64,000 nucleotides of DNA from Mycoplana dimorpha (GTDB lineage: Bacteria > Pseudomonadota > Alphaproteobacteria > Rhizobiales > Rhizobiaceae), in assembly GCF_003046475.1 (NCBI RefSeq), contig NZ_PZZZ01000007.1, positions 124,001-188,000 on the forward strand, in the 5' to 3' direction. The position numbers and the translations under genes were made by a program. This document shows positions 30,027 through 39,052 of the stretch, in pieces. The notes under the pieces are model-generated. The model saw only the letters and a list, made by a program, of their open reading frames with translations, had not been told where the DNA came from and did no database searches. The first letter of the stretch is position 1. Every line of letters begins with the position of its first letter.

Positions 30027-30401
30027 ATGATCTCACAGGATGCAAACATCCACGAAACCGACGCGCTCATCGCCAGCGACAAGGTCGAAGGCACCGCCGT
30101 CTACGGCATCGATGGCAAGCACATCGGCTCGGTCGAGCGGCTGATCCTGGACAAGCGAAGCGGTCAGGTTTCCTACGCCGTGCTCAGCTTCGGCGGCTTC
30201 CTCGGCATTGGCCACGACCATTATCCCTTGCCGTGGGGGAAGCTGAACTATGACGAGGGGCTTGGAGGCTACCGGATCGACGTGACCAGGGAACAGGTCG
30301 AAGCCGCCCCGCACTATGGGAGCGACGCCGAGTACGAGTGGAACCGCCGCAACGGCGAACTCATTCACGACTATTACGGGGTGCCACCCTACTGGATGTG
30401 A
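30027..30401 (+). CDS. PRC-barrel domain protein
   Basis: A 124-residue protein with a PRC barrel (TAVYGIDGKHIGSVERLILD, then YAVLSFGGFLGIGHDHYPLP) and a C-terminal YEWNRRNGELIHDYYGVPP. PRC barrels occur in RimM-like and photosynthetic proteins and in rhizobial stress-inducible cytoplasmic proteins; a specific role is unknown. AAGGAG precedes ATG 30027. It converges with the FAD oxidoreductase and the 3' ends overlap by 13 bases. Confidence 0.85.
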   Translation: MISQDANIHETDALIASDKVEGTAVYGIDGKHIGSVERLILDKRSGQVSYAVLSFGGFLGIGHDHYPLPWGKLNYDEGLGGYRIDVTREQVEAAPHYGSDAEYEWNRRNGELIHDYYGVPPYWM

Positions 30402-31591
30402 TCCTGAGGCCTTTGGCGGCGCGCAGCCTCCAGATGCGCGTCGACGGTGAAGGATGGCGGCAGCTTGCAAGGGCTGCCGCTTTCCATTTCCGCGACCACG
30501 GCGCGGGCCAGTTCGTGCGCGATGCCGAAGCTGACCTTGAAGCCGCCGGTCATCAGGCTGACCGCGGGGAAGTCCGGGTGGCGGCCGGCCATCGGATCGC
30601 GCCCGACCGCCTTCGGACGCAATCCGGCCCAACGCTCGACCAGCGCGGCACGCTTGAGGACCGGCGCAAGCCGGCAGGCAGACGCGATCACCTCGTCGAG
30701 CCGGGCATCGGTCGAAACAGGATCGTCGAAGCTGTTCTCGCTGGTGCTGCCGACGGCACAGTATCCACCCTCATGCGGAACCACATAGATGCCGCGGTCG
30801 AAAAGCACCGGCAGAGTCGGGTCGATGTCGCCCCGGAACAGCGCCGCCTGTCCCTTTACGGCAGAACCGAGCGACCCTGGCAGCGACGGCTCAAGCGCGG
30901 CGAGCAGTTCGAAGCTGCTGGTCCCCGCGGCGACGATGACATGCCCGAACGCGATCTGCCCGCCATCGGCCAGGCCGGCGGTGCAGGCTTCGGGTTCGAT
31001 GGCGACGACCTCGACGCCTTCAAGCAGCTGCACCCGCGGCGTGGCCTCCAGAGCGGCACGAAGTGCTTGCAGCAGACCTCGCGGCGAGACCCGGGCAGCG
31101 AGACTGTCGAACACGACACCCGCCGCTGCCGTCTCCGCCGCCGGCCAATCCGGAATGGTGGCGGCATCCTGCACCTGGTAATGGAAAGTCCTGCTATTCG
31201 TGTTCCAGGCGTCCATGGCGTCGCGGCTGTGCTGCAGGGCGCGCTCGCGGTGATGGGCGGCGGCCAGCGGGATCAGCCGCCCCGTTCGCCGGTACCCGGC
31301 GGACAGCCCTGTCGCCGCCTCGAGACCGGCGATCTCCGCCTCGAGCGAAACGAGCGCCTTGAGCTGGAACTGCTTCTTGGCGTTCCAGCGATCCGGCAGA
31401 TGCGGCATCAGGGCGCCCAGCAGGCCGCCGCTGGCGCCGGCGCCGATCCCGCGCCGTTCCACGACGAGCACCGACAACCCGGCGCGGCCCGCCATCAGCG
31501 CCGCCCACAGGCCCATGACCCCGGCCCCGACGACCAGCACGTCCGGCGCCGGTTGACCGGCGGGCGTCGTGCGCTTATCGACTGGCGGCAT
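30389..31591 (-). CDS. FAD-dependent oxidoreductase, probable MnmC1 part of a split MnmC
   Basis: A 400-residue DAO-type flavoprotein. FAD binding is at VLVVGAGVMGLWAALMAG, and the segment GASGGLLGALMPHLPDRW resembles the GASGNRQGALYP region of E. coli MnmC. In MnmC the FAD domain removes the carboxymethyl group of cmnm5U34 in tRNA, producing nm5U34, which the methyltransferase domain methylates. The divergent neighbour is that methyltransferase, so this gene is likely the oxidase half. ATG 31591 overlaps the ATG of the neighbour by two bases (CATG). A generic amino-acid oxidase remains possible. Confidence 0.7.
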   Translation of the reverse strand: MPPVDKRTTPAGQPAPDVLVVGAGVMGLWAALMAGRAGLSVLVVERRGIGAGASGGLLGALMPHLPDRWNAKKQFQLKALVSLEAEIAGLEAATGLSAGYRRTGRLIPLAAAHHRERALQHSRDAMDAWNTNSRTFHYQVQDAATIPDWPAAETAAAGVVFDSLAARVSPRGLLQALRAALEATPRVQLLEGVEVVAIEPEACTAGLADGGQIAFGHVIVAAGTSSFELLAALEPSLPGSLGSAVKGQAALFRGDIDPTLPVLFDRGIYVVPHEGGYCAVGSTSENSFDDPVSTDARLDEVIASACRLAPVLKRAALVERWAGLRPKAVGRDPMAGRHPDFPAVSLMTGGFKVSFGIAHELARAVVAEMESGSPCKLPPSFTVDAHLEAARRQRPQDHIQ

Positions 31592-32315
31592 GGCTGACGA
31601 TGCTCCTGAAAACGCCTCCGCGGCGAGCGGCTTGACCCTCGACTGGCATGAGGGCGATATGCCCTACTCCCAGGCGTTTGGCGACCACTTTTATTGCCGT
31701 GCGGACGGTCGGCTGGAGTGCGGCCACGTGTTCCTCGGCGGCAACGGCCTGCCCGGACGCTGGACGCCGGGCGGCGATTTCGCCATTGGCGAGCTCGGCT
31801 TCGGCACCGGCCTGAACCTCTGTGAGACATGGCGCCAATGGCGCGCGGCGCGCCCCGCCGATAGCAGCCTGCATTTCGTCTCCTTCGAGCGCTTTCCGCT
31901 CTCGCGCGACGCAATCGACCGGGCGCTTGCGCACTGGCCCGAAATCGATGCGCAACGGCAGACGCTGACCGCGCATTGGCCAAAGGACGCGGCAAGCCGG
32001 GACACGATCACGCTCCGCCTCGACGAACAGACGCGACTGACCGTCGTCTGCGGCCCGGCGCTGGAACGGCTTACGACCAGCGGCCTTGTCTTTGACGCCT
32101 GGTACCTCGACGGCTTCGCGCCATCCCGCAATCCCGACATGTGGTCGGCCGAACTGATGGCGCAGGTATTCGCGCATACCCGGTCGGACGGCACCTTCGC
32201 CACTTACGCCGCCGCCGGCTTCGTCCGGCGCAACCTCGTCGCCGCCGGCTTCGCTGTGGAGCGCCGGCCCGGCTTTGCGGGAAAACGTGAAATGCTCTGC
32301 GGCCGCCGTCCCTAG
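31590..32315 (+). CDS. mnmD: tRNA 5-methylaminomethyl-2-thiouridine methyltransferase MnmD (MnmC2-type)
   Basis: A 241-residue S-adenosylmethionine-dependent methyltransferase. The start shows DMPYSQAFGDHFYC, the SAM motif is GELGFGTGLNLCETW, and YLDGFAPSRNPDMWSAELM is the diagnostic signature of the MnmC methyltransferase domain, which completes mnm5U at the wobble position of some tRNAs. ATG 31590 shares two bases with the ATG of the divergent FAD gene, leaving no intergenic region; a GTG at 31569 would add seven residues. Confidence 0.88.
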   Translation: MADDAPENASAASGLTLDWHEGDMPYSQAFGDHFYCRADGRLECGHVFLGGNGLPGRWTPGGDFAIGELGFGTGLNLCETWRQWRAARPADSSLHFVSFERFPLSRDAIDRALAHWPEIDAQRQTLTAHWPKDAASRDTITLRLDEQTRLTVVCGPALERLTTSGLVFDAWYLDGFAPSRNPDMWSAELMAQVFAHTRSDGTFATYAAAGFVRRNLVAAGFAVERRPGFAGKREMLCGRRP

Positions 32316-32366
32316 CGCCGCCGGCAGCACGCAGCAGGCTCCGGGCACGCGCGTGCCTGGGGGCTG

Positions 32367-35300
32367 TCAGTGGAGCGTCGAACGCTCCGCGCCGTTACCG
32401 GCCAGGTTCAGCCAGCGCTGCACCGTTTCCTCAAGCCGGTCGATGCTGATCGGCTTGGCCAGGTAGTCGTCCATGTCGGAGGCCCGACAGGCCTCGCGAT
32501 CGCCATCGAGCACATGCGCCGTGACCGCGACGATCGGCACGCGCTCCCCCGTCCCCTCCTCGAGGCTGCGGATGGCCCGGGCCGCCTCGTGGCCGTTCAT
32601 CACCGGCATCGAAACGTCCATCAAAATCATCCGCGGCTTGCGCGTCCGGAAGAATTCGACCGCCTGCTCGCCATTGGCCACCAGCTCGAAACTGTAGCCG
32701 CCCCCTCCGAGCAACTGCCGGAAGAGGATCTGGTTGACCTCGTTGTCCTCCGCCACAAGCACGTCGACGGCCTGCATCGATGCGGCCGCCGCCTCAGGCT
32801 GCTTCCGTTTGAAAGGCCGTTTGCCGGCCACTCCGCCTTGACGTGCGGTCTGGATCACCTGGCAGACCGCGTCCCGCAGCAGCCCGGCGCGGATCGGCTT
32901 CGTCAGATGTGCGTCGATGTCGAGCGATTCGAGGCCGTTGTCCTGCGCCGGCGCTCCGAGCGCGGACACTGCGATCCGGGCGGTGCCCGGAAATTGCTCG
33001 CGGATCACCTCGATCAGATTGCGCCCGCCATCGTCACGCATGTTTCTGTCGACGATCGCCGCCTCGACGGTGATGTCGATGGCGGTGGCGGCGGTTAGCA
33101 GCGCCATCGCCTCCTCGGCGTTCGACACCGCCGTGGCGTCGAAGCCCCATTCCGTCAGCAACTCGCGCGCGACCGACCGCGTCTGCTCGTTGCGATCGAC
33201 GACGAGCACTCGTGCGCCGCGGATATTGACCGGAACGGCCGTCTGCGACCGGCTCGCCTGCTCTATTTCCAACGGCAGCGTAACGGTGAAGATGGAGCCC
33301 TGCCCGGCCATGCTTTCGACCGTGAGGACACCGCCGAACAGCTTCGCAAGCCCGTCGGTGATCGCAAGCCCCAGTCCGGTGCCCTCGTGCCGGCGCGTCG
33401 ACGAGGAATCGACCTGCGAGAACTTCTCGAACACGGACGCGAGCTTGTCCTGCGGGATGCCGACGCCGGTATCCTCGACCCGCAGGGTCAGGTCGAACCT
33501 TGCGTCCTGGACGTTATCCGCGCTCATGTCGATCCGGACGTAGCCGCTGTCGGTGAACTTCACGGCGTTGCCGACGAGATTGGTGACGATCTGCCGGAAG
33601 CGTCCCGCATCGCCGAGCACGACCGCCGGGACGTCGGCAGCAGCACGCACGATCAATTCGATGTCCTTTTCCGCCGCCTTAGACGCCAGCAGCGTGGCCA
33701 CGTCCTCCACCGCATCGAGGAGATTGAAGGGGGCACGGCGCAGCGTCATCTGGCCGGCGTCGATCTTGGAGAAGTCGAGGATGTCGTTGATGAGGGTCAG
33801 CAACGCATTGCCGGACTTCACGATGATGTCGATGAAGGTCTTCTGGCGGGTGTCGAGGTTCGATTTCGCCAACAGTTCGGCCATGCCCAGAACGCCGTTC
33901 ATCGGCGTGCGGATCTCGTGACTCATATTGGCCAGGAATTCCGATTTCGCCCGGTCGGCCGTCTCGGCGCGCTCCACCAGGCTGCGCAACTCGTCCTCGC
34001 GAGCCTTCAGCTCGCTGATGTCGGAAAACACCAGAACGGTCCGCCCGTGATCCGTCGGCCGCGCTTCCAGCTGCAGCCACGCATTGCTGGTGCGAAAGAC
34101 GATCGAAGCCTGCTTGTCGCGCACGAGAAGGTTCAGGAAATCGCGCACCTCCACCCGTTGCTCCCCGACCAGCCCGAACACGCCCCGCCGGGTACAGTGG
34201 TCTGTCAGGTCTTCGACCGGAGCGCCCGGCCGCAGCAACTCGCATGGCACGTCGAGCATCCAGAGCAGGCGCTCGTTGGCAAGTTCGATGCGGTCCTGGT
34301 CGATGATCAGGAGCCCCTGGCTCATCGCCGCCATGGCGTCCTTGACGAGGCTGCCGACCTCCTCCAGGACGCTGCGCGTCTCCAGCACTTCGCGCTCGTG
34401 CTCGCGACGCTCGGTGATGTCGATGTACGTCAGAAGGCAGCGCCCGCCGGAAATGGCCTGGCCGGATTCGATCAGCGTCCGCCCACTGGCAAAGCTCAGC
34501 TCCCGGGTGGGAAGGCGACCCTCCCGAACCTGGTGAAGCCAGCTCTCGTCATCGGCGTCGGAGGCAGCCGCCTGCGGGCGGGCCGCTTCGCCGCGGGCAC
34601 GCTTGAAGGCCAGCAATGCAGTCAGTTGCTGGCCTCGCAGGTTCGGCAACGCACCGTCCCAGAGGCTCTCGAACGCCGCGTTGACCAGTTCGATCGTGGC
34701 ATTGCCGTCGACCACGACGATGCCGACCGGCAGCGACGCAACGATGCTCTCGAGATCCGACCGGATCGCCTCGGCCTGGCGGCGCGCCTCGATCAGCTGG
34801 CTCTCGCGGCGCTTGAGAAGCGTCGTGTCGGTGATCGAACCGATCAGGTAGTTGCGATTGTCCGCCGAGGTGACGCGATAGCTCCGCGAGATGGTCGGCA
34901 CGGTGGTTCCGTCCGGCCGCAGGTAATCGATTTCCGCCTCGACAAGTTCGCCGGCATCGAGCACGCGCTGGTTTTTCGCATGGAACAGGGCGCCCTGTTT
35001 GGGGAACATCTCCTGCGGGGTCTTGCCGACGATTTCGGCTGCCGTGGTGCCGGCCAGGTCCAGGAAGGCGCGGTTGGCGAAGACGAGCCGCTGGTTCGCG
35101 TCGCGCACGTAGGTGGCGACCGGCAATTCGTCGAGCAGCGCACGATAGAGGCCGATCTCCTGGCCCTGCTGGCGCACCCGGCTCTCGTTTTCCTTCAGTG
35201 TGCTAGCGTCGGAGCACAGCACGACGAGCGAACCGTCCGGCCGTCGCTGTGTCACCATCCTCATCCAGCCGCCTGCGAGTGTGCGACTGAGTCGCTCGAA

Positions 35301-36038
35301 CAGCGGCAACTCGTATTCGGCGAGCCGTTCCGCGACCCAGGCATCGCGCCCGGCAGCGTCGTCATCCGGCGCCTCGGCATCGTGCACAGCTTCGACAACC
35401 ATGCGTATGTCGAGATCGCCGTCAGCGGCATCGCCGACGAGCGCCCGGTAGAATTCGCGCATGACGCGGTTGGCATGCATCAACAGCCCGGCCCGATCGA
35501 AGACGGCAACACCGGTGCCGATCGCGTCGAGCAGCTGCTCGGCCGCTGCGTCTGCCGCCGACTTGGAAGCACCGTCGGCGACGTTCGAAGCCAGCGCTAG
35601 TTCTGCCGTGCCGCCCCCGTCCGTATCCAGATCGCCCGGAGGTGCAACAGCGGCCTGGACGGGGACGCGTTCCGCCGGCGCCTCTTCCGCCGGCGCGAAG
35701 GTGCCGACGACGATCGAAAGGTCGGCGGAGACGTGCTCGCGACGCATGGTGATGACGAAGCTGGAACGGCTTTGCACGTGATGGTAGAGCGCTGTCTCGT
35801 CGCTGCCGAACACCAGGCAGCGGCGCTCGTGCTCGTGGCGATCCTCGTGGCCTTCGAGCTCGCCGATTTGCTCGCTGCCATGGCCGATGAAGTCCTGCTC
35901 GCTCCGGCCGAAGAGCGCGCAATAGGCGGCATTGACCGCGAGATATCGCATGCCGCTGCCCTTGACATAGGCCGGCAATCCCTGCGATCGGACCCGCTCG
36001 CAAGCGGCATACAGCAAATCGTCTCGACTCTCGGCCAT
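32367..36038 (-). CDS. Multi-PAS hybrid histidine kinase with two receiver domains
   Basis: A very long sensor kinase of about 1,223 residues. About five PAS-like segments can be seen, for instance LPAYVKGSGMRYLAVNAAYC near the start, ELPVATYVRDANQRLVFANR, VGIVVVDGNATIELVNAAFE and AMSQGLLIIDQDRIELANER. The H-box NMSHEIRTPMNG has its His near residue 707, followed by LVGNAVKF, DTGVGIP and GTGLGLAI of the ATPase. Two receivers follow: the first is poorly conserved (AAIVDRNMRDD), the second is standard (ILMDVSMPVMNG, Asp near 1141). No transmembrane segment is seen, so it is cytoplasmic. ATG 36038 is preferred; ATG 36086 adds 16 residues. Confidence 0.9.
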   Translation of the reverse strand: MAESRDDLLYAACERVRSQGLPAYVKGSGMRYLAVNAAYCALFGRSEQDFIGHGSEQIGELEGHEDRHEHERRCLVFGSDETALYHHVQSRSSFVITMRREHVSADLSIVVGTFAPAEEAPAERVPVQAAVAPPGDLDTDGGGTAELALASNVADGASKSAADAAAEQLLDAIGTGVAVFDRAGLLMHANRVMREFYRALVGDAADGDLDIRMVVEAVHDAEAPDDDAAGRDAWVAERLAEYELPLFERLSRTLAGGWMRMVTQRRPDGSLVVLCSDASTLKENESRVRQQGQEIGLYRALLDELPVATYVRDANQRLVFANRAFLDLAGTTAAEIVGKTPQEMFPKQGALFHAKNQRVLDAGELVEAEIDYLRPDGTTVPTISRSYRVTSADNRNYLIGSITDTTLLKRRESQLIEARRQAEAIRSDLESIVASLPVGIVVVDGNATIELVNAAFESLWDGALPNLRGQQLTALLAFKRARGEAARPQAAASDADDESWLHQVREGRLPTRELSFASGRTLIESGQAISGGRCLLTYIDITERREHEREVLETRSVLEEVGSLVKDAMAAMSQGLLIIDQDRIELANERLLWMLDVPCELLRPGAPVEDLTDHCTRRGVFGLVGEQRVEVRDFLNLLVRDKQASIVFRTSNAWLQLEARPTDHGRTVLVFSDISELKAREDELRSLVERAETADRAKSEFLANMSHEIRTPMNGVLGMAELLAKSNLDTRQKTFIDIIVKSGNALLTLINDILDFSKIDAGQMTLRRAPFNLLDAVEDVATLLASKAAEKDIELIVRAAADVPAVVLGDAGRFRQIVTNLVGNAVKFTDSGYVRIDMSADNVQDARFDLTLRVEDTGVGIPQDKLASVFEKFSQVDSSSTRRHEGTGLGLAITDGLAKLFGGVLTVESMAGQGSIFTVTLPLEIEQASRSQTAVPVNIRGARVLVVDRNEQTRSVARELLTEWGFDATAVSNAEEAMALLTAATAIDITVEAAIVDRNMRDDGGRNLIEVIREQFPGTARIAVSALGAPAQDNGLESLDIDAHLTKPIRAGLLRDAVCQVIQTARQGGVAGKRPFKRKQPEAAAASMQAVDVLVAEDNEVNQILFRQLLGGGGYSFELVANGEQAVEFFRTRKPRMILMDVSMPVMNGHEAARAIRSLEEGTGERVPIVAVTAHVLDGDREACRASDMDDYLAKPISIDRLEETVQRWLNLAGNGAERSTLH

Positions 36039-36264
36039 GCCCGTCTTCCCGTCGAAGCGGGATCCTTTCGCTGCAATCGCTAGCATGCAGGTTTTGAACA
36101 GATGGTTAAGAAAGCATTGCCGAGGCGTGCGCGGAGCCGCACCGATACACGCTTTAATTGTCGCCGCGCTTGTTTGTCGGCGCGGTTTGCTGTCGCAATT
36201 GACCGCTCATTCGCACTTGGCCCGTGGCACGATGCGATTGCGAATCCGCAAACCGGGACACACC

Positions 36265-37851
36265 ATGGGTGACGTCGTAAATATCGGTCCGCACCTGGCA
36301 CGGGCCTCAGAGGCTCCGACGGAGCGCCGCCGGCGCGCCGGCCGCAACGCAGAGCGCCTGCGCCAGTCGGCCGCGACGCCGAAGTATCTGAACCTCACCA
36401 ATCCCGCGCCGAAGTCCGCCATCCTGTCCGAGGATGGCCTCGAAGCTATCCACCGGGCGTCGCTGACGGTACTCGAGGAGATCGGCATCGACGTGATCCT
36501 GCCGGAGGCCCGCGAACGGATGAAGGCGGCCGGGGCCGACGTAACGCCCGGCACCGACCGGGTACGCTTTGATCGCGGACTGATCGCCGAGATGCTGGCC
36601 TCCGTCCCGTCGCAATTCACGATGCACGCGCGCAATCCCTTGCGCAACGTGGCGATCGGGGCCGACAACGTCGTCTTCGCGCAAATCGCATCCGCTCCCT
36701 TCGTCGCCGATCGCGACGGCGGCCGGCGCGCCGGCAACCAGGAGGACTTCCGTAAGCTCCTGAAGCTGGCGCAGTCCTATGACGTCATCCATACCACGGG
36801 TGGCTACCCGGTCGAGCCGGTGGACCTGCACGCCTCGGTGCGGCATCTCGACTGCCTCTCCGACCTCGTGAAGCTGACCGACAAGGTGTTTCAAGTCCCC
36901 TCGCTCAGCGGTCGCCACATCGTCGATGGTCTCGAGATCGCCCGCATCGGCCGCGGCGTCACCGTGGAGCAGATGGAACGGGAGCCGTCGCTGTTCACCA
37001 TCTGCAACACCTCCTCGCCGCTCCGCCTCGACGGGCCGATGCTGCAGGGCATCATCGAGATGTCCTCGCGCAACCAGGTGGTCGTGGTCACTCCCTATAC
37101 CCTGGCGGGGGCCACGGCCCCGGTGACGCTCGCCGGCGCGCTGGTCCAGCAGAATGCCGAGGCGCTGTGCGGCATCGCCTTCACCCAGATGGTGCGCAAG
37201 GGCGCCCCCGTCATGTATGGCGGCTTCACGTCGAACGTGGATATTCGAACCGGCACCCCCGCCTTCGGCACGCCGGAATACATGAAGACCGTGATCGCCG
37301 GCGGCCAGCTCGCCCGCAAGTACGGCATTCCATACCGCAGCTCCAACACCAACGCCGCCAACTCGCTCGACGCCCAGGCCGCCTACGAATCGGCCTTTTC
37401 GCTTTGGGCCTTGACGCAAGGCGGCAGCAACTTTGTCATGCACGCGGCAGGCTGGAGCGAGGGCGGGCTTACCGCATCGTTCGAAAAGTTCATTCTCGAC
37501 GTGGACATGCTGCAGATGGTGGCCGAGTTCCTCACGCCGCTGGATGTAAGCCCCGATGCGCTCGGGCTCGATGCGATGCGCGAGGTCGGCCCGGGGGGGC
37601 ACTACTTCGTCACGCCGCACACGCTGGCCCGCAGCGCCAGCGCATTTTACTCGCCCATTTTGTCGGACTGGCGGAGCTACGACAGCTGGGCGGAGGCCGG
37701 TCGGCCGACCACCTACGACCATGCCAACCGGATCTACAAGGCAAAGCTCGAGGCCTATGTGCAGCCGCCGCTGGATCCGGCGATCAGCGAAGAACTCGAC
37801 GCCTTCGTCGCCCGACGCAAGGCGGAAGGCGGGGCGCCGACGGAGCTCTGA
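36265..37851 (+). CDS. Trimethylamine-methyltransferase (MttB) superfamily protein, non-pyrrolysine type
   Basis: A 528-residue protein with the MttB barrel: EEIGIDVILPEARERMKAAG, VFAQIASAPFVADRDGGRRA, TPYTLAGATAPVTLAGALV and YRSSNTNAANSLDAQAAYES. No in-frame UAG occurs, so this is the pyrrolysine-free kind, which in other bacteria demethylates glycine betaine, proline betaine or carnitine onto corrinoid proteins. No corrinoid protein or methyltransferase partner is in the window, leaving substrate and acceptor open. ATG 36265 begins the conserved sequence; the longer frame upstream crosses the divergent kinase promoter region. Confidence 0.88.
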   Translation: MGDVVNIGPHLARASEAPTERRRRAGRNAERLRQSAATPKYLNLTNPAPKSAILSEDGLEAIHRASLTVLEEIGIDVILPEARERMKAAGADVTPGTDRVRFDRGLIAEMLASVPSQFTMHARNPLRNVAIGADNVVFAQIASAPFVADRDGGRRAGNQEDFRKLLKLAQSYDVIHTTGGYPVEPVDLHASVRHLDCLSDLVKLTDKVFQVPSLSGRHIVDGLEIARIGRGVTVEQMEREPSLFTICNTSSPLRLDGPMLQGIIEMSSRNQVVVVTPYTLAGATAPVTLAGALVQQNAEALCGIAFTQMVRKGAPVMYGGFTSNVDIRTGTPAFGTPEYMKTVIAGGQLARKYGIPYRSSNTNAANSLDAQAAYESAFSLWALTQGGSNFVMHAAGWSEGGLTASFEKFILDVDMLQMVAEFLTPLDVSPDALGLDAMREVGPGGHYFVTPHTLARSASAFYSPILSDWRSYDSWAEAGRPTTYDHANRIYKAKLEAYVQPPLDPAISEELDAFVARRKAEGGAPTEL

Positions 37852-37969
37852 ACCGACGCCTTCCTGGAGCTAAGACCGTTCTCGGCGAAGACATGTGTTG
37901 AGCCAATGTCATAACGCACTGGCGCTGACCTGATAGTTCCGCGAAGTGCCTTGCCCGGCTGGCCCCGCT

Positions 37970-38479
37970 TCATTTGCCTGGGGCGGCCATGCCTTCGGGA
38001 AGCACGATCGTCAGCACCGGGAATGGTGGCTTCTCGCCCGGCCCAAGCGGTTCCGGCACCTCGTGGGAGACCGGCTCCATCGACTTAAGGAACCCTGCGA
38101 TCGCCTTGACGTCGGCGGTGGTCAACTTGGCAAAGGCACGCCAGGGCATGATTTCGGCCAGCACCCGCCCATCCGGCCGCACCCCCGTCTGCAGGGCGTT
38201 GACGATCTCCTCTTCCGTCCACTTGCCGAGCCCGGTTTCGTCATCCGGCGTCAGGTTGGGCGGGACAAAGGTGCCGCTCGGCAGCTGGAAGCCGACATCG
38301 GAGCCGGATAGATAGCTCTCGGGCGTCGTCTTGCCGAAGAAATAGCCCGGCGAATGGCAGTCGTTGCAGCCGCCGAACTGTACCAGGTATTTTCCGCGCT
38401 CGACGGGCGTTTCAGCCGCGGCCAGCGCTGCTGGACAGAGGCAGACCATTGAAATGACCAGACCTTGCATCACGTGCAT
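37970..38479 (-). CDS. Exported c-type cytochrome
   Basis: A 169-residue protein with a signal peptide (MHVMQGLVISMVCLCPAALA) and one heme c site, CNDCH, with a probable axial Met in AEIMPWRAF. It resembles the cytochrome subunits that accept electrons from periplasmic dehydrogenases. ATG 38479 is chosen because GGGAGG lies seven bases before it; an ATG 12 codons earlier would put extra residues before the signal. The gene converges with mttB. Confidence 0.88.
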   Translation of the reverse strand: MHVMQGLVISMVCLCPAALAAAETPVERGKYLVQFGGCNDCHSPGYFFGKTTPESYLSGSDVGFQLPSGTFVPPNLTPDDETGLGKWTEEEIVNALQTGVRPDGRVLAEIMPWRAFAKLTTADVKAIAGFLKSMEPVSHEVPEPLGPGEKPPFPVLTIVLPEGMAAPGK

Positions 38480-38605
38480 GGCGGCACCTCCCTGCGGATT
38501 CAGCAACAATAGCAAACGCCTCTCCGGCAGAACAACCGAGGCAAAGGGAGTATGACGTACGGGCTCGCCACCCAGGGGCGGCCGGTAATCCCTATCCGCA
38601 CACGA

Positions 38606-39052
38606 TCACTCGAACATGATCGACCGCACCGAGGCGACGAGCTTTTCGGTGGGAAGATTGGTGAAGTCCTTGTCGATCTCCGCCGTCGTCTTCTCGCGCG
38701 ACTTGGCACCCAGCATGGCGCGGAGGTGCCCAAGCGTCTGCGGAGCGGCACAGACGATCAGCCGGTCGAACGCGTCGGCGCCGGCATAGCACTCGAGCTT
38801 CTCGGCGACCTCGGCGGTGAAGCGCTGCTGCTCGTCGCGCACCGGATCGCTGGTGTATTCCATCGCCGAGCGTCCAGGCCCATGCGAGGAATAGCTGCGC
38901 CCCGGCCGGTCGCTCATGATCTCCTGCGCCTTCTTCGGCTCGCTGCGGAATATCTCCTGCTCCGGGCTCCTCTGCCCATCCTTGAGGAAATTGACGCCCT
39001 TCAACAGGCGAGCCTGGTTGCCGTCGGCGGCGAGGATCCAGGTTTTCGTCAT
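38606..39052 (-). CDS. Host attachment protein family
   Basis: A 148-residue protein beginning MTKTWILAADGNQARLLKG and containing GRSYSSHGPGRSAMEYTSDP and LIVCAAPQTLGHLRAML, the pattern of the Host_attach family first described as required for attachment to host cells in Agrobacterium. The molecular role is unclear; an RNase-H-like or eRF1-like fold has been suggested. It stands alone on this strand. Confidence 0.85.
   Translation of the reverse strand: MTKTWILAADGNQARLLKGVNFLKDGQRSPEQEIFRSEPKKAQEIMSDRPGRSYSSHGPGRSAMEYTSDPVRDEQQRFTAEVAEKLECYAGADAFDRLIVCAAPQTLGHLRAMLGAKSREKTTAEIDKDFTNLPTEKLVASVRSIMFE

Noticed and set aside
32344-32357. 14-bp palindrome GGCACGCGCGTGCC between mnmD and the kinase
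   Set aside because: It is a short G+C-rich dyad between convergent genes, with no T-run; a weak terminator or chance is likely, and no promoter role fits.
33387-35600. 737-codon frame antisense to the histidine kinase
   Set aside because: The kinase on the other strand has unambiguous domains; the antisense product is a low-complexity Arg/Gln/His-rich sequence.
36037-36264. N-terminal extension of MttB to 36037
   Set aside because: The extra 76 residues cross the divergent kinase start region and are not conserved; ATG 36265 begins the conserved sequence.
36265-37851. Pyrrolysine-containing MttB
   Set aside because: No in-frame UAG codon occurs and no pyl genes are present.
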